A stretch of 64,000 nt of DNA from contig JAWKWA010000022.1 of the NCBI GenBank assembly GCA_041397765.1, positions 7,929-71,928 on the forward strand, written 5' to 3'. The translations under genes and the position numbers were made by a program. The stretch is from JAWKWA01 sp041397765. Its GTDB lineage: Bacteria; Pseudomonadota; Alphaproteobacteria; Rhizobiales; Hyphomicrobiaceae. The stretch's first letter is position 1; each line of letters opens with the position of its first letter. Below, piece by piece: positions 46,262 to 55,074 of the stretch. Under the pieces are notes generated by a model, which had not been told where the DNA came from, did not search any database, and saw nothing but the letters and a program-made list of their open reading frames with translations.

Positions 46262-47379
46262 GCGCCGCCGCCCAGATCGTCGTTGCCGCCGAGCCCGACG
46301 AGCGTGTCATTGCCGTCGGCGCCGTAGATGTAGTCCGTGACGGAAGTGCCGGTGACATCGAGATCGAACGTGCTCGTGGGCGTGGCGCCGAAATAGAGCC
46401 CCTCGAAATACGTGTCGGTCGTATCGAGATTGGCGACCGTGTTGTCATCGATCGTCATGGCAGCGTCGAGGTTGCCCGACACGTCGATCGCACCGTCGCA
46501 ATAGGAAATGGCGTTTCCGGTCACCGTGCCGCCCGAGTTCGGCGTGCCGAAATCGAGAATGAAGATGCCAACCACCTTGGCATTGGTGTTGACGTCGTTC
46601 GATCCGACGATGGTGTTGCCGGTGACGTCGAGGTCCGTATTGCCGTAGAGCAGCACTGCGCCAGAGTAGACCACCTGCGCGCCGGCATAGCCGATGGCTG
46701 TGACCGTGTTGCCCGAGATCGAGCCGGTCGACTCATAGGCCTGGATGCCGTTCTGCGCGATGATGGTCTGGTCGCCACCGCCGAGCACCGTCACGCCAGA
46801 GACGTCGAGATCGGCCTTGCCGAACACGGTGCCATTCTTCTGGAAGTCGCTGATCGTGCCGCCGTGCATGAAGAAGGACATCAGCGAGTCGTTGTCGACC
46901 TGCACGCCGACACCGCGCTGGTTGCCGCTGACGATGTCGTAGCCGCCGGGCGTCGTGCCGCCGGGATAGGGATCGCGCATGCCGGTGATGTCGACATCGG
47001 TGAGGCCACCTGACGCATTCCGGTAGAACACGCCGACATAGTTGGCGCTGGCGCCGTCGACCGTATTGGCATGGCCCGCGCCGTCGACGCTGAGCCCTGA
47101 GATCGTCACATCGGAGCCGTTCAGGACCGTGATCACGGCATTGATCGCCCGTGCGCCCGACGAGGTCGCGGTCTGCACGACGTCGGCCGGGGCTTCGACC
47201 GTGACATTGGCCCCCGTCGCCTCGCGGATCGTCAGGTTGCTGAGCCCATCGACGACCACCTGCTCGACATAGGTGCCGGTATTGATCTCGATGATGTCTC
47301 CGTCCTGGGCCGCGTCGACAGCAGCCTGGATGGTCAGGTAGTCCCCGCCGCCGCCCTGGTCGACGATGATGGTCGCCAT
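45553..47379 (-). CDS. Secreted beta-helix / RTX repeat protein 2
   Basis: This 608-residue paralogue of the adjacent gene has the same opening (MATIIVDQGGGGDY) but an unrelated, longer beta-helix head (about 15-360, AQDGDIIEINTGTYVEQVVV then VTGNTIVGSNDVNTN-type turns). It carries extra RTX repeats (DGNDTLVGLGGNDDLGGGAG) and then the same RTX/secretion cassette as its neighbour. GAGGAGA lies before the ATG at 47379. The two genes are tandem, 123 bp apart. Export by a type I system and Ca2+ binding are inferred from the repeats. Function of the head is unknown. Confidence 0.88.
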   Translation of the reverse strand: MATIIVDQGGGGDYLTIQAAVDAAQDGDIIEINTGTYVEQVVVDGLSNLTIREATGANVTVEAPADVVQTATSSGARAINAVITVLNGSDVTISGLSVDGAGHANTVDGASANYVGVFYRNASGGLTDVDITGMRDPYPGGTTPGGYDIVSGNQRGVGVQVDNDSLMSFFMHGGTISDFQKNGTVFGKADLDVSGVTVLGGGDQTIIAQNGIQAYESTGSISGNTVTAIGYAGAQVVYSGAVLLYGNTDLDVTGNTIVGSNDVNTNAKVVGIFILDFGTPNSGGTVTGNAISYCDGAIDVSGNLDAAMTIDDNTVANLDTTDTYFEGLYFGATPTSTFDLDVTGTSVTDYIYGADGNDTLVGLGGNDDLGGGAGNDTLNGGTGDDTMAGGLGDDTYIVDSAGDVVTENSGEGTDTVISTVSYALGADVENLRIYGSAKTATGNALDNAITGNSGANIINGGDGLDSLSGGAGSDRLNGGTGDDYLNGGAGRDFLTGGSGGDTFDFDAVSHIGKNGTRDVITDFQHNLDTIDLSSIDAKTGVGGNNAFKWIGGQGFHGVKGELHFVKVNLAGTANDKTIIEGDTNGDGKADFQIQLTGLKGLSAGDFDL

Positions 47380-48232
47380 ATCGGTACTCTCCTCTTAGCA
47401 GCACTAGAAAAAGGCACGCAGAATTCCGTTCGCCGGAATGACAGCGAAATGCCAGCCTTGCGGATTCAAGTCTGATTCGAGCATTCTTCTCGACGGGACG
47501 ATAAACTACGTCCCTGCCAGCGGATATTACGTTCAACCGCTGCTTCGACGCAGACCTTGTGGCTCAGATTGTCGAGGAAATTGGCACGACTGCGCAGGAA
47601 TCGCAGCCGTTCGATTTGCCGATGGCAGCCCCCAATCCCGATTGTCATTCCCTAGCCACGCGTGGAAATAGAAGCACGCCGGAAATATTCGAGTCAACTC
47701 ATTTGACGGGGGTCGCTCGCACCGAGCAAGTCTCAACTGAGGAATTGAAAGACCCGCTTTCCATCGACTACATCAATCGCATGATCGGGCGACGAGCTTG
47801 ATTGCCAATCGGGCTGCTGGCGGCCGGTTCGGAGGCACGCAAGCTGCCGATAGCTCTTGCAATATCTGCCCACGCCGGACGGTAACTCGAAATATTTCTT
47901 CACCTCAAGTCGGCGCAACGCTTGGCCCGGCCGTCTTCCCGCCGACATCTTGCGAGCACCTTGATAGATCGGCAAGAAACGGGGGGCGCTACACTGCCGG
48001 TGCATGTTGTGGAATTCGAGAGGGAGCGCCGGTCGCCCTGGGAATTACCCAGGTGACACGCGCGAGACGAATGGCCGTGACGACAAATCCAGGTTCGCGA
48101 ATGGCTGGCCGCTGGCGCCGCGCCGGAGCCCCTCGCGATTGATGGGCGTGATCGGGCCGGCCTCGACCTGCCGCGGGCCAGCCGATAGGTCTGCGCAGGC
48201 GCATCGGACTGCGCGCCCGTGCCGCACGGGGG
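47380..48232. other. 853-bp region without a supported gene
   Basis: The stretch is visibly less GC-rich than its surroundings up to about 47960. It should hold the promoter of the RTX pair. A short open frame at 47559-47801 has no ribosome site or recognisable product. ATTACCCAGGTGAC at 48044-48057 resembles the inverted repeats near 23460 and 23960. Confidence 0.4.
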
Positions 48233-49111
48233 CTATTTCCGGCTGAAGCCCCGAGCCACCCGCTCCATCGCCTCGGGCCGGCCGAATGCCTCGATCGTGA
48301 TCGAGCCCTCGACCGCGATCGCCCGCGCCAAACGGTCGTCGATGCCGCCCGTCAGCATGCGTTTCAGCCGAGAGGTCGAGAAGGCGGACTTTGCGGCCAC
48401 CGCCTCGGCGACGGCCATGGCCTTCGCCATCATCTCCGCACGCGGCACCACCCAGTTGACGAGGCCGAGCCGGTGAAGATCGGCCGCCGTCTGCCGCTCG
48501 CCGAGCACCATGAGCTCCATCGCCCGCTGGTGACCGACGGCCTGCGGCAGCAGATGCGTGACACCGCCGGTGACGAACTGGCCCCACTCCATCTCCGGGA
48601 AGAAGGCGACGAGGTCCTCCGCCGCCACCACCATGTCGCAGTTGACCAGCCATTCGAAGCCGCCGCCGACCGCATAGCCGGCAAGGGCACCGATCACCAG
48701 CTTGTCCATCTGCATCATCGCGCGCGTGCAGGCCTGGATCGCCTCGATATGGGCGATCGAGGCCACTTTGGTCGCCGTCTGCTCGCCGAACTCCTTCAGG
48801 TCGTCGCCGGCACAGAAGGCGCGGCCCGCCCCGGTCAACACGACGACACGGATCGCCGCGTCGGCGGCGGCCTCCCTCAGCCGCTGATCGAGGTCGCGAC
48901 ACAGCGTGGTGCTCATGGCGTTCAGCCGGTCCGGCCGGTTGAGCGTGACGATGCCGACGGCGCCTTTGCGCTCGAGCAGTACCGTCGACGACACGCTCGC
49001 CGCCCCCTTCCTTGCGGGCGCAGCCTTCGCCGCACCGTCCTTTGCTGCCCCGTCTTTTGCAGCCCCGCCCTTTGCAGCTCCGCCCTTTGCAGCCCCGCCC
49101 TTTGCAGCCAT
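48233..49111 (-). CDS. Enoyl-CoA hydratase/isomerase family protein with Lys-rich tail
   Basis: This 292-residue crotonase-fold protein has the core from about residue 40. Motifs are LNRPDRLNAMS, the oxyanion loop RAFCAGDDLKEFG and the second loop LVIGALAGYAVGGGFEWLVNCDMV. Usual catalytic Glu positions are not clearly conserved, so the acyl-CoA reaction is unknown. The first 29 residues are tandem AAKGG/AAKDG units encoded by 15-bp DNA repeats. An alternative start after the repeats (VSSTVLLERKG) would remove the tail. The PaaK-like gene lies 12 bp upstream, so the pair is an operon for activating and processing an acyl-CoA. Confidence 0.88.
   Translation of the reverse strand: MAAKGGAAKGGAAKGGAAKDGAAKDGAAKAAPARKGAASVSSTVLLERKGAVGIVTLNRPDRLNAMSTTLCRDLDQRLREAAADAAIRVVVLTGAGRAFCAGDDLKEFGEQTATKVASIAHIEAIQACTRAMMQMDKLVIGALAGYAVGGGFEWLVNCDMVVAAEDLVAFFPEMEWGQFVTGGVTHLLPQAVGHQRAMELMVLGERQTAADLHRLGLVNWVVPRAEMMAKAMAVAEAVAAKSAFSTSRLKRMLTGGIDDRLARAIAVEGSITIEAFGRPEAMERVARGFSRK
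49024..49108. repeat. Tandem 15-bp repeats encoding AAKGG units
   Basis: About five to six copies of a 15-bp unit (TTTGCAGCCCCGCCC and variants) lie within the start of the enoyl-CoA hydratase gene and encode AAKGG three times, then AAKDG twice and AAK. Unit length is a multiple of three, so copy changes keep the frame. Confidence 0.85.
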
Positions 49112-49123
49112 GTCGGCGTCTCC

Positions 49124-50470
49124 TCAGATGCGCTCGATCAGCGAGGTCTTGCCGGCCGTGCGCGGCAGTGCCTCGAAAGCGATCATGGTCACTTCCGCGC
49201 TCGCACCGATGCCACGCCTGACCGCATCCTCGATGGCCCGGGCGATGGCCGGCCGATCGGCCTCCGCCACCCCCTTGGCCGCCTCGACCTTGAGCTTCAC
49301 CCGGTCATAGGGGCCAGGTCCCTCCAGGACGATGCGGAAATGGCCCGACACGATGTCGCCCATGCCGGCGACGATCCGCTGGAGTGCCGTCGGGAAGACG
49401 TTGACGCCGCGCACGTTGAACATGTCGTCGGTGCGCCCGGTCACGCGGAACCGCCAGGAGGTGCGCCCGCAGCGGCAGGTGTCGGGGCCCGTCACGGTGA
49501 TCACGTCGCGCGCGCGGTAGCGCACCAGCGGCTGGCATTCCTTCTCGAGATTGGTGCAGACGAGTTCGCCCGTCGTGCCCTCGCGGATCGGCAGGCGCCG
49601 GCCGCTCGCCGGATCGAGGATCTCGGCGAATACGGCGTCGCCGGCGATGAAATGCAGGTCGTTCGTCGCCTCGCACTGGCTGCCGAGTATGCTCATCACC
49701 TCGGACAGGCCGAAATTGGCATTGCGCACCTTGAAGCCCCAGGTGGCCTCCAGCCGGTCGCGGAAGCCCTCATTGTCGAGCCCCGCCTCGCCGCCGAAGA
49801 GACCGAGCCGCAAGCCGAGCGAGCGCGGCTCACGCCCCATGGTCTCGCGCAGCACCTTCTCCATCAGCGCCGGATAGGAGGGCGTCGACGACAGCGCATT
49901 GACGCCGAGCTCGATGATGATCTGCAGGAGCTGCTCGGTATGACCGACGCCGAAGGGCACCACCGTCGCGCCGGCCGCCTCGAGCGCCATGTGGTCCGTC
50001 ACCCCGCCGGTCCACAGACAGTAATTGAGGCAGTGCACCACCCGGTCGCCCGGCCTCAGCCCCGCCGTGTAGTAGCCGCGCCCGCCGATCCGGGCGACGA
50101 TCGCGGCGTCCTTCGCCGAGTAGGCGATCACCATCGCCCGGCCCGTCGTGCCCGAGGTGCGATGGAAACGGACGATCTGCGCAGGATCGGCGGCGACATG
50201 CTCGCCGAGCGGATAGGCACGCTCCTGGCCGGCCTTGATCTCGTCCTTCTCGGTCAGCGCCAGAGCCTCGAGGCCGTCGAGCGTCACCGCCGCCGGCAGG
50301 TCACGGCCGAACTTCTCCCGGTAGGGACCGCGATAGAAGGCGGAGGCGGCGCGCACGTGGTCCCACTGCCGCGCCCATTTCGCTTCCTGCAACCGCGCGA
50401 GCTCGGCAGCGCCGATGGTCTCTATCTCGGGATGCAGAAGATCCGCCCGCCGATCCGCCGCCGATGCCAT
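49124..50470 (-). CDS. Phenylacetate-CoA ligase (PaaK) family protein
   Basis: A 448-residue ANL-superfamily adenylate-forming ligase. The P-loop is RFHRTSGTTGRAMV, the A5-type motif is NFGLSEVMSILGSQC, the hinge region contains YRARDVITV, and the C-terminal domain has GRTDDMFNVRGVNVFPTALQ. These match PaaK-like CoA ligases that activate aryl or short carboxylic acids with ATP. The substrate is not determined. It is followed within 12 bp by the enoyl-CoA hydratase gene. Confidence 0.9.
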   Translation of the reverse strand: MASAADRRADLLHPEIETIGAAELARLQEAKWARQWDHVRAASAFYRGPYREKFGRDLPAAVTLDGLEALALTEKDEIKAGQERAYPLGEHVAADPAQIVRFHRTSGTTGRAMVIAYSAKDAAIVARIGGRGYYTAGLRPGDRVVHCLNYCLWTGGVTDHMALEAAGATVVPFGVGHTEQLLQIIIELGVNALSSTPSYPALMEKVLRETMGREPRSLGLRLGLFGGEAGLDNEGFRDRLEATWGFKVRNANFGLSEVMSILGSQCEATNDLHFIAGDAVFAEILDPASGRRLPIREGTTGELVCTNLEKECQPLVRYRARDVITVTGPDTCRCGRTSWRFRVTGRTDDMFNVRGVNVFPTALQRIVAGMGDIVSGHFRIVLEGPGPYDRVKLKVEAAKGVAEADRPAIARAIEDAVRRGIGASAEVTMIAFEALPRTAGKTSLIERI

Positions 50471-50570
50471 GCGCGCTCACTCCCCCAGACTGGCCAGGAC
50501 CGGGAGATTATCGGCTTTGCACCGCTTGGCAATCGAGCCGATTGCGCCTCAGCCCTGCAGGGGCATTGGT

Positions 50571-50762
50571 TCAGGCCGCCGCCGCGAAGTCGACGGTCTT
50601 GGCCTCGACACGGCGGACCGACAGCCGGCGCTCGATCTCCGCGACCACATCCTGCTCGGCGATGCGCACCGCATTGGCCATCTCGAAAGCGAGCGCCAGC
50701 TTCTCGTCCGCCTCGCGCAGCACCGCGCGGACCCTCAGCATCTGCTCGAGCGACATCGTCAT
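50571..50762 (-). CDS. Small helical protein, unknown function
   Basis: A predicted 63-residue product starting MTMSLEQMLRVRAVLRE, mostly amphipathic helix with many Ala, Glu, Arg and Val residues. I do not recognise a family. The ribosome site is weak, but codon use resembles neighbours. It lies about 100 bp upstream of the PaaK-like gene on the same strand. Confidence 0.5.
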   Translation of the reverse strand: MTMSLEQMLRVRAVLREADEKLALAFEMANAVRIAEQDVVAEIERRLSVRRVEAKTVDFAAAA

Positions 50763-51284
50763 GGTGCGCGCCTGCCGATCAGCGCCCGCGCTCTGGCGCA
50801 GGCGGGACAACCCATGGCCGGGCGCCATGGCGCGCGGCCGCCGACAAGGGGAACAGGACGCAACAGGGAACAGAGAGGTCCGCAGCATCCCGGAACGGGG
50901 ACGCGACACGCGGCGACCGCCCAGGTCTGGCGCAACGGCGCTGCAGACGGGCGAGGACAAGGAATCGCTGATTCGCGCCTGTGCGGCCACCGGCAAGGTG
51001 CCGCCGGGGAAAACCTGTTGAGGGACGGCGCCCCCTGGCTCGGCTGCCGCCCGATGGCCGCCGCAGCGCCGTCACGATCGGAGCCGCCGCCTTGCCGCGA
51101 CAGCGTCGCCGATTAATGTATTGTCAAGAATTGATCGCCGAATCCGATCTTAACGAAACATCAATCTTGATGAAAAAGTGGCAATATTTCGATGACTGAA
51201 AAGTATTCGCCTGACTGGTCTTGACACGGACGGCGGGCCTGTGTTTCAATCCGGGACAGGTTCAGTTGGTAGGGGTAGATTGAC
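50763..51284. other. 522-bp region upstream of the duplicated small protein gene
   Basis: The right half (about 51110-51215) is unusually AT-rich for this genome. It contains the promoter below. No gene is supported. Confidence 0.4.
51221..51250 (+). promoter_or_regulatory. Sigma-70-like promoter of the duplicated small protein gene
   Basis: TTGACA (51221-51226) and TTCAAT (51245-51250) are spaced 18 bp, ending 34 bp before the ATG at 51285. The -35 box is perfect and the -10 box is weak. Confidence 0.5.
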
Positions 51285-51692
51285 ATGACCACCATCACGC
51301 CTTCCGAGGGCTCGGCCGTCATCCTTGCCGATCCGCTCGCCGGCAAGCGCCGGGAGACCATGGCCCTCGCCCGGGAGGCACTCGGCCGCGTGCCCCTCCA
51401 GCCCTGGGGGGAGTTCGACGGTCCCGCACTCCACGACATTCTCTCGCGCCTCGACGAGGTGCTTGCGGCCGCCCCGTCGGCCGAGCCGGTGACGCCCGAG
51501 GCGATGAGCGCCCTCGTCGACTGGGTGAAGGAGAGTCGCGCCGCGCTGAACCTCGCCCGCGAGGCGCTGTCGCGCATCGACGTTCAGCCCTGGGACGATC
51601 TGGAAGGCCCCGCGCTCGGCAGCATCATCGAGCGTCTCGGCGACCTCTCCCGTCTCGATGCGGGCGTCGAGAAGGCCATGCGGACCTCCTGA
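51285..51692 (+). CDS. Small protein with an internal duplication, unknown function
   Basis: A 135-residue cytoplasmic-looking helical protein. Two related segments are visible: LAREALGRVPLQPWGEFDGP (about 28-48, continuing to LSRLDEV) and LAREALSRIDVQPWDDLEGP (about 89-110, continuing to IERLGDL). No known domain is recognised. The ATG at 51285 lies just after a GGGG-containing stretch and a promoter. Confidence 0.8.
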   Translation: MTTITPSEGSAVILADPLAGKRRETMALAREALGRVPLQPWGEFDGPALHDILSRLDEVLAAAPSAEPVTPEAMSALVDWVKESRAALNLAREALSRIDVQPWDDLEGPALGSIIERLGDLSRLDAGVEKAMRTS

Positions 51693-51751
51693 GCGGGCCC
51701 GTCGCGACGGCAGCTCGATCGCCGCGAGACCCTCTCGCCGGTCAGCGAACG

Positions 51752-51773
51752 GGCGGTCTTCGGGCCGCCTTTA
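51752..51773 (+). terminator. Likely terminator after the duplicated small protein gene
   Basis: The short hairpin GGCGG-TCTTCGGG-CCGCC is followed by TTTA. It lies about 60 bp past the stop. Confidence 0.5.
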
Positions 51774-51901
51774 CTCCGCGTCGGGCGAGCTCCACCCGGC
51801 CCCGGATGCGGCTTTACGCCAGATCCGGCCTTGTCCGCGTCGAGCGAGCGGGGTCGGCTTCCCGGCGGGCCAGACGGGGTCGCCGCGCGCGAGCCCGTGG
51901 C

Positions 51902-53053
51902 TCAGATCAGCCATCCCACCTGCCGGTCCGTCAGCGCCAGGTCGCGATGGACGAAGGCATTCAGCGCGATACCGAGGCTCATCAGAGTCGCGAACAGCGA
52001 CGTACCGCCATAGGAGACGAGCGGTAGCGGCACGCCGACGACCGGCGCCGCCCCCATCACCATGGCGATGTTGATGAACATGTGCAGGAAGAGCGAGACC
52101 GCCGCCCCGGCCGTCACCAGCCGCGCGAACATCGAGCGCGTCCGCAGCGCCATGTGAATGAGCCAGACGATCAACAGCGCGAACAGACCGAACACGACCA
52201 GCGATCCGACGAAGCCGGTCTCCTCCGCGATCAGCGCGAAGACGAAATCGGTATGGTTCTCCGGCACGAAATCGAGCTGGCTCTGCGTGCCGTTGGTCAG
52301 CCCCTTGCCCCACAACCCGCCCGAGCCGAGCGCGATCTTCGACTGGTAGACCTGGTAGCCCGCGCCCATCGGATCGGCATCGGGCTCGAGGAAGTTGAGA
52401 ACCCGCTCCTTCTGATAGTCGTGCAGCCGGTTCCAGACGACGGGCGCCGCGGCGACCGCCCCGACGATGCCGAGGATCGGATAGAAAAGGCTGACGCCCG
52501 CAAGATAGATGAGCGACAGGCCGATCGCCGCCACCAGGATGGCCGTGCCGAGATCGGGTTGCTTCATCACAAGCGCCGTCGGCAGGGCGACCAGGGCAAG
52601 CGGGATCGCAACATAGAGCGGGCTCGAGATCTTCCCGGCCGGCAGCGACTGGTAATAGCGTGCCACGGCGAGGATCACCGCCACCTTCATCAGCTCGGAG
52701 GGTTGCAGGCCGATGCCGCCGAGCGAGATCCAGCGCTGCGCTCCGGCGACGGTCGTGCCGTGCGTCAGGACCAATGCCAGCAGCGCCAGGGCCGCCGCAT
52801 AGACTGGATAGGCGAGGCCGATCCACAGCCGCATCGGCAGAACCGCCATCGCCATCACCAGCGAGAAGCCGATGACGAGGCGTCCGACATGGCGCATGGC
52901 GAAGGGCTCCATCGAGCCGCCGACCACCGAATAGAGCGACACCGTGCCGATGACGCCGAGCAGCAGCGCCAGCATCGGCGCGACGAGGCCGAGCGACAAC
53001 AGCTTTTCGAGCAGCGTCCGCCGGTCGTTGGGCGCGGTGGGTGAATCGATCAT
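51902..53053 (-). CDS. rodA: Peptidoglycan glycosyltransferase RodA
   Basis: This SEDS-family polymerase of the elongasome works with PBP2 at the inner membrane. The 383-residue protein has about ten membrane segments. Hallmarks are AGAQRWISLGGIGLQPSELMK (key RWI and QPSE), KQPDLGTA, and the C-terminal PLVSYGGTSL. E/D residues of the catalytic loop lie in ENHTDFVFALIAEE. I chose the ATG at 53053 (MIDSPTAPNDRR); a start at 53095 is possible. It ends the mre operon. Confidence 0.96.
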   Translation of the reverse strand: MIDSPTAPNDRRTLLEKLLSLGLVAPMLALLLGVIGTVSLYSVVGGSMEPFAMRHVGRLVIGFSLVMAMAVLPMRLWIGLAYPVYAAALALLALVLTHGTTVAGAQRWISLGGIGLQPSELMKVAVILAVARYYQSLPAGKISSPLYVAIPLALVALPTALVMKQPDLGTAILVAAIGLSLIYLAGVSLFYPILGIVGAVAAAPVVWNRLHDYQKERVLNFLEPDADPMGAGYQVYQSKIALGSGGLWGKGLTNGTQSQLDFVPENHTDFVFALIAEETGFVGSLVVFGLFALLIVWLIHMALRTRSMFARLVTAGAAVSLFLHMFINIAMVMGAAPVVGVPLPLVSYGGTSLFATLMSLGIALNAFVHRDLALTDRQVGWLI

Positions 53054-53129
53054 GCGCGTCTGCTCCGGCAAGCAGGCGGGCCGGTGACCCGCCATTGCGA
53101 TACGATCGGGGTGGTGTCCGCCTCAGCGC

Positions 53130-55007
53130 TCATGTCCGTCCGCTTTCCGTTCCCTCGCCGAGGCCTGCCTGCCGGCGCGGCACGAAGGGCGGGCGCGCGG
53201 AGGGATCGCGTTTCAGCACCTCGACCATGGCGTCGCGGGCGAGCGGCGCCGCCGCTTTCGATCCCCCGCCGCCATGCTCGACCACGGCCGCGATCGCATA
53301 GCGCGGCTCGTCGAAGGGCGCATAGCAGACGAACAGCGAGTGGTCGCGCTGACCGCGGGCGAGCTCGTCGCTGCTGCGGCCGCGCGAGGCTCGCGAGACC
53401 TGCGCGGTGCCGGTCTTGCCGGCGAGCTTGATGGCGCCGAACGGCAGCTCGGCGACCGAGCCGGTGCCGCCCTCGTTGACGACGGCATACATGCCGCGCC
53501 TGACGAGATCGAGCCATTCGGGCTCGAGCGCGAGCGCGGGGGCGGTAGCCACGCCAGCAGGGTCGTCCGGCCGGATGAGCCGCGCCGACACATCGAGACC
53601 CGATGCGATCCGCGCCGTCATCAGCGCCAGTTGCAGGGGCGTCGCCAGCAGATAACCCTGGCCGATGCCGCTGAGCAGCGTCTCGCCGTCGTACCAGCGC
53701 TGGCCGATCGCGCCCGCCTTCCACTCCGGATCGGGCACCAGTCCCGGCTTCTCGCCGCCGATCCCGCAATCCGTCGTCGCGCCGAGCCCGAGCAGGCGCG
53801 CCATCTCCGCGACATTGCTGATGCCGGCCGCCCGCGCGGCTTCATAGAAATAGACGTCGCACGAGTTCTTCAGCGCCTCGTTGAGACGCATCCGGCCATG
53901 TCCGCCCGACTTCCAGCAATTGAAAGTGTGGCCGGCGATCTCGACGCTGCCCGTGCAGGTGAACTCGGTCTTGCGCGTGATCGCGCCGGCCTTCAGCGCC
54001 GCGAGCGCGGTCACCATCTTGAAGGTCGAGCCGGGCGGATATTGCCCGCGCACGCAACGGTTCTGCATCGGATCGCCCGGCTGCTCGACGAGCGCACGCC
54101 AGTCCGCCCGGCTGATCGGCCCGGCGAGCAATTGCGTGTCGTAGGTCGGGGTCGAGCACATCGCCATGATCTCGCCGGTGCGCACATGCATGGCGACGAC
54201 GGCGGCGGGCTCGCTCTCGGCCGTCATGCGCCGGAGGATGCGCGCCTGCAGCTCGGTGTCGATGCTGAGCACGAGGTCACGCCCCGCCACCGCCGCCTCG
54301 GTCTCCAACTCGCGCACGAAGCGGCCACGCGCATCGACCTCGCGGCGCACCGTGCCGGTAGTTCCGCGTAACGCCTCGTCCTCGCCGAGCTCGACACCGG
54401 TCTTACCGACGCGCAATGTCGGCAGACGCAGTGCCGCATCCGCCTCGATCGCTTCCGCGCTCGGCCGTCCGACATAGCCGACGACATGGCCGGTCTCCTG
54501 GCCGAAATGATAGACGCGCCGGCCGTCGAGCTCGGTGTCGATGCCCGGCAGCTCGGGAGCGAGCAGGCTGACGCGCGCCAGCTCCGCCCAGGTGAGGTCG
54601 CGCTTGACGATAATCGGCACCAGCCGGTTCTGACGCGCCGCCGTATCGGCGATCTCGTCGATATCGACCTCGCCGAGGTCGACGATGCGCTGCAGGCGCT
54701 CGAGCATGTTGCGCACATTGCCGGCGAGATCGGGCACCAGCACCAGATTGCGCTCGCTCACCGTCTCCGCCAGGAGAATGCCGAAGCGATCGCGGATCTC
54801 GCCACGCTGCGGCGCCTTCCACTGCACGTTCATGCGGTTGCGGTCCGCCATCACCGCATAGCGCTTGGCGTAGACCACCTGCATGTCGTGCAGTCGCGAG
54901 CCGAGCAGGCCGATCAGCCCGAGTTGCGCTCCGCCCAGAACGAGCGCGCGCCGGGTGAACCGCCCCCTCAGATCCTGATCGTCCGGTCCCTTGCGACGCC
55001 GCGCCAT
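53130..55007 (-). CDS. mrdA: Penicillin-binding protein 2
   Basis: This transpeptidase cross-links new wall during elongation. The protein (625 residues from the ATG at 55007; 55031 is an alternative) has one membrane segment (about 22-40), a pedestal domain with RGEIRDRFG and the transpeptidase domain. Motifs are PGSTFKM (SxxK nucleophile Ser), SCDVYFY (SxD variant of SxN) and AGKTGTAQV (KTG). It sits between mreD and rodA as in other alphaproteobacteria. Confidence 0.96.
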   Translation of the reverse strand: MARRRKGPDDQDLRGRFTRRALVLGGAQLGLIGLLGSRLHDMQVVYAKRYAVMADRNRMNVQWKAPQRGEIRDRFGILLAETVSERNLVLVPDLAGNVRNMLERLQRIVDLGEVDIDEIADTAARQNRLVPIIVKRDLTWAELARVSLLAPELPGIDTELDGRRVYHFGQETGHVVGYVGRPSAEAIEADAALRLPTLRVGKTGVELGEDEALRGTTGTVRREVDARGRFVRELETEAAVAGRDLVLSIDTELQARILRRMTAESEPAAVVAMHVRTGEIMAMCSTPTYDTQLLAGPISRADWRALVEQPGDPMQNRCVRGQYPPGSTFKMVTALAALKAGAITRKTEFTCTGSVEIAGHTFNCWKSGGHGRMRLNEALKNSCDVYFYEAARAAGISNVAEMARLLGLGATTDCGIGGEKPGLVPDPEWKAGAIGQRWYDGETLLSGIGQGYLLATPLQLALMTARIASGLDVSARLIRPDDPAGVATAPALALEPEWLDLVRRGMYAVVNEGGTGSVAELPFGAIKLAGKTGTAQVSRASRGRSSDELARGQRDHSLFVCYAPFDEPRYAIAAVVEHGGGGSKAAAPLARDAMVEVLKRDPSARPPFVPRRQAGLGEGTESGRT

Positions 55008-55074
55008 GCGAGCAATTCCTCGTCGTTTCAATTCGGCTGGCTACGCATCGGCGCCGGCCCCGGTCATGCGGATC

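Noticed and set aside
43966..47013. Long plus-strand frames across the RTX pair
   Set aside because: They mirror the RTX repeats on the other strand; the Ile/Val/Ala-rich repeats come from the reversed RTX codons.
47559..47801. 80-codon plus-strand frame
   Set aside because: No ribosome site, no domain and no neighbours in an operon; composition resembles the surrounding gene-free stretch.
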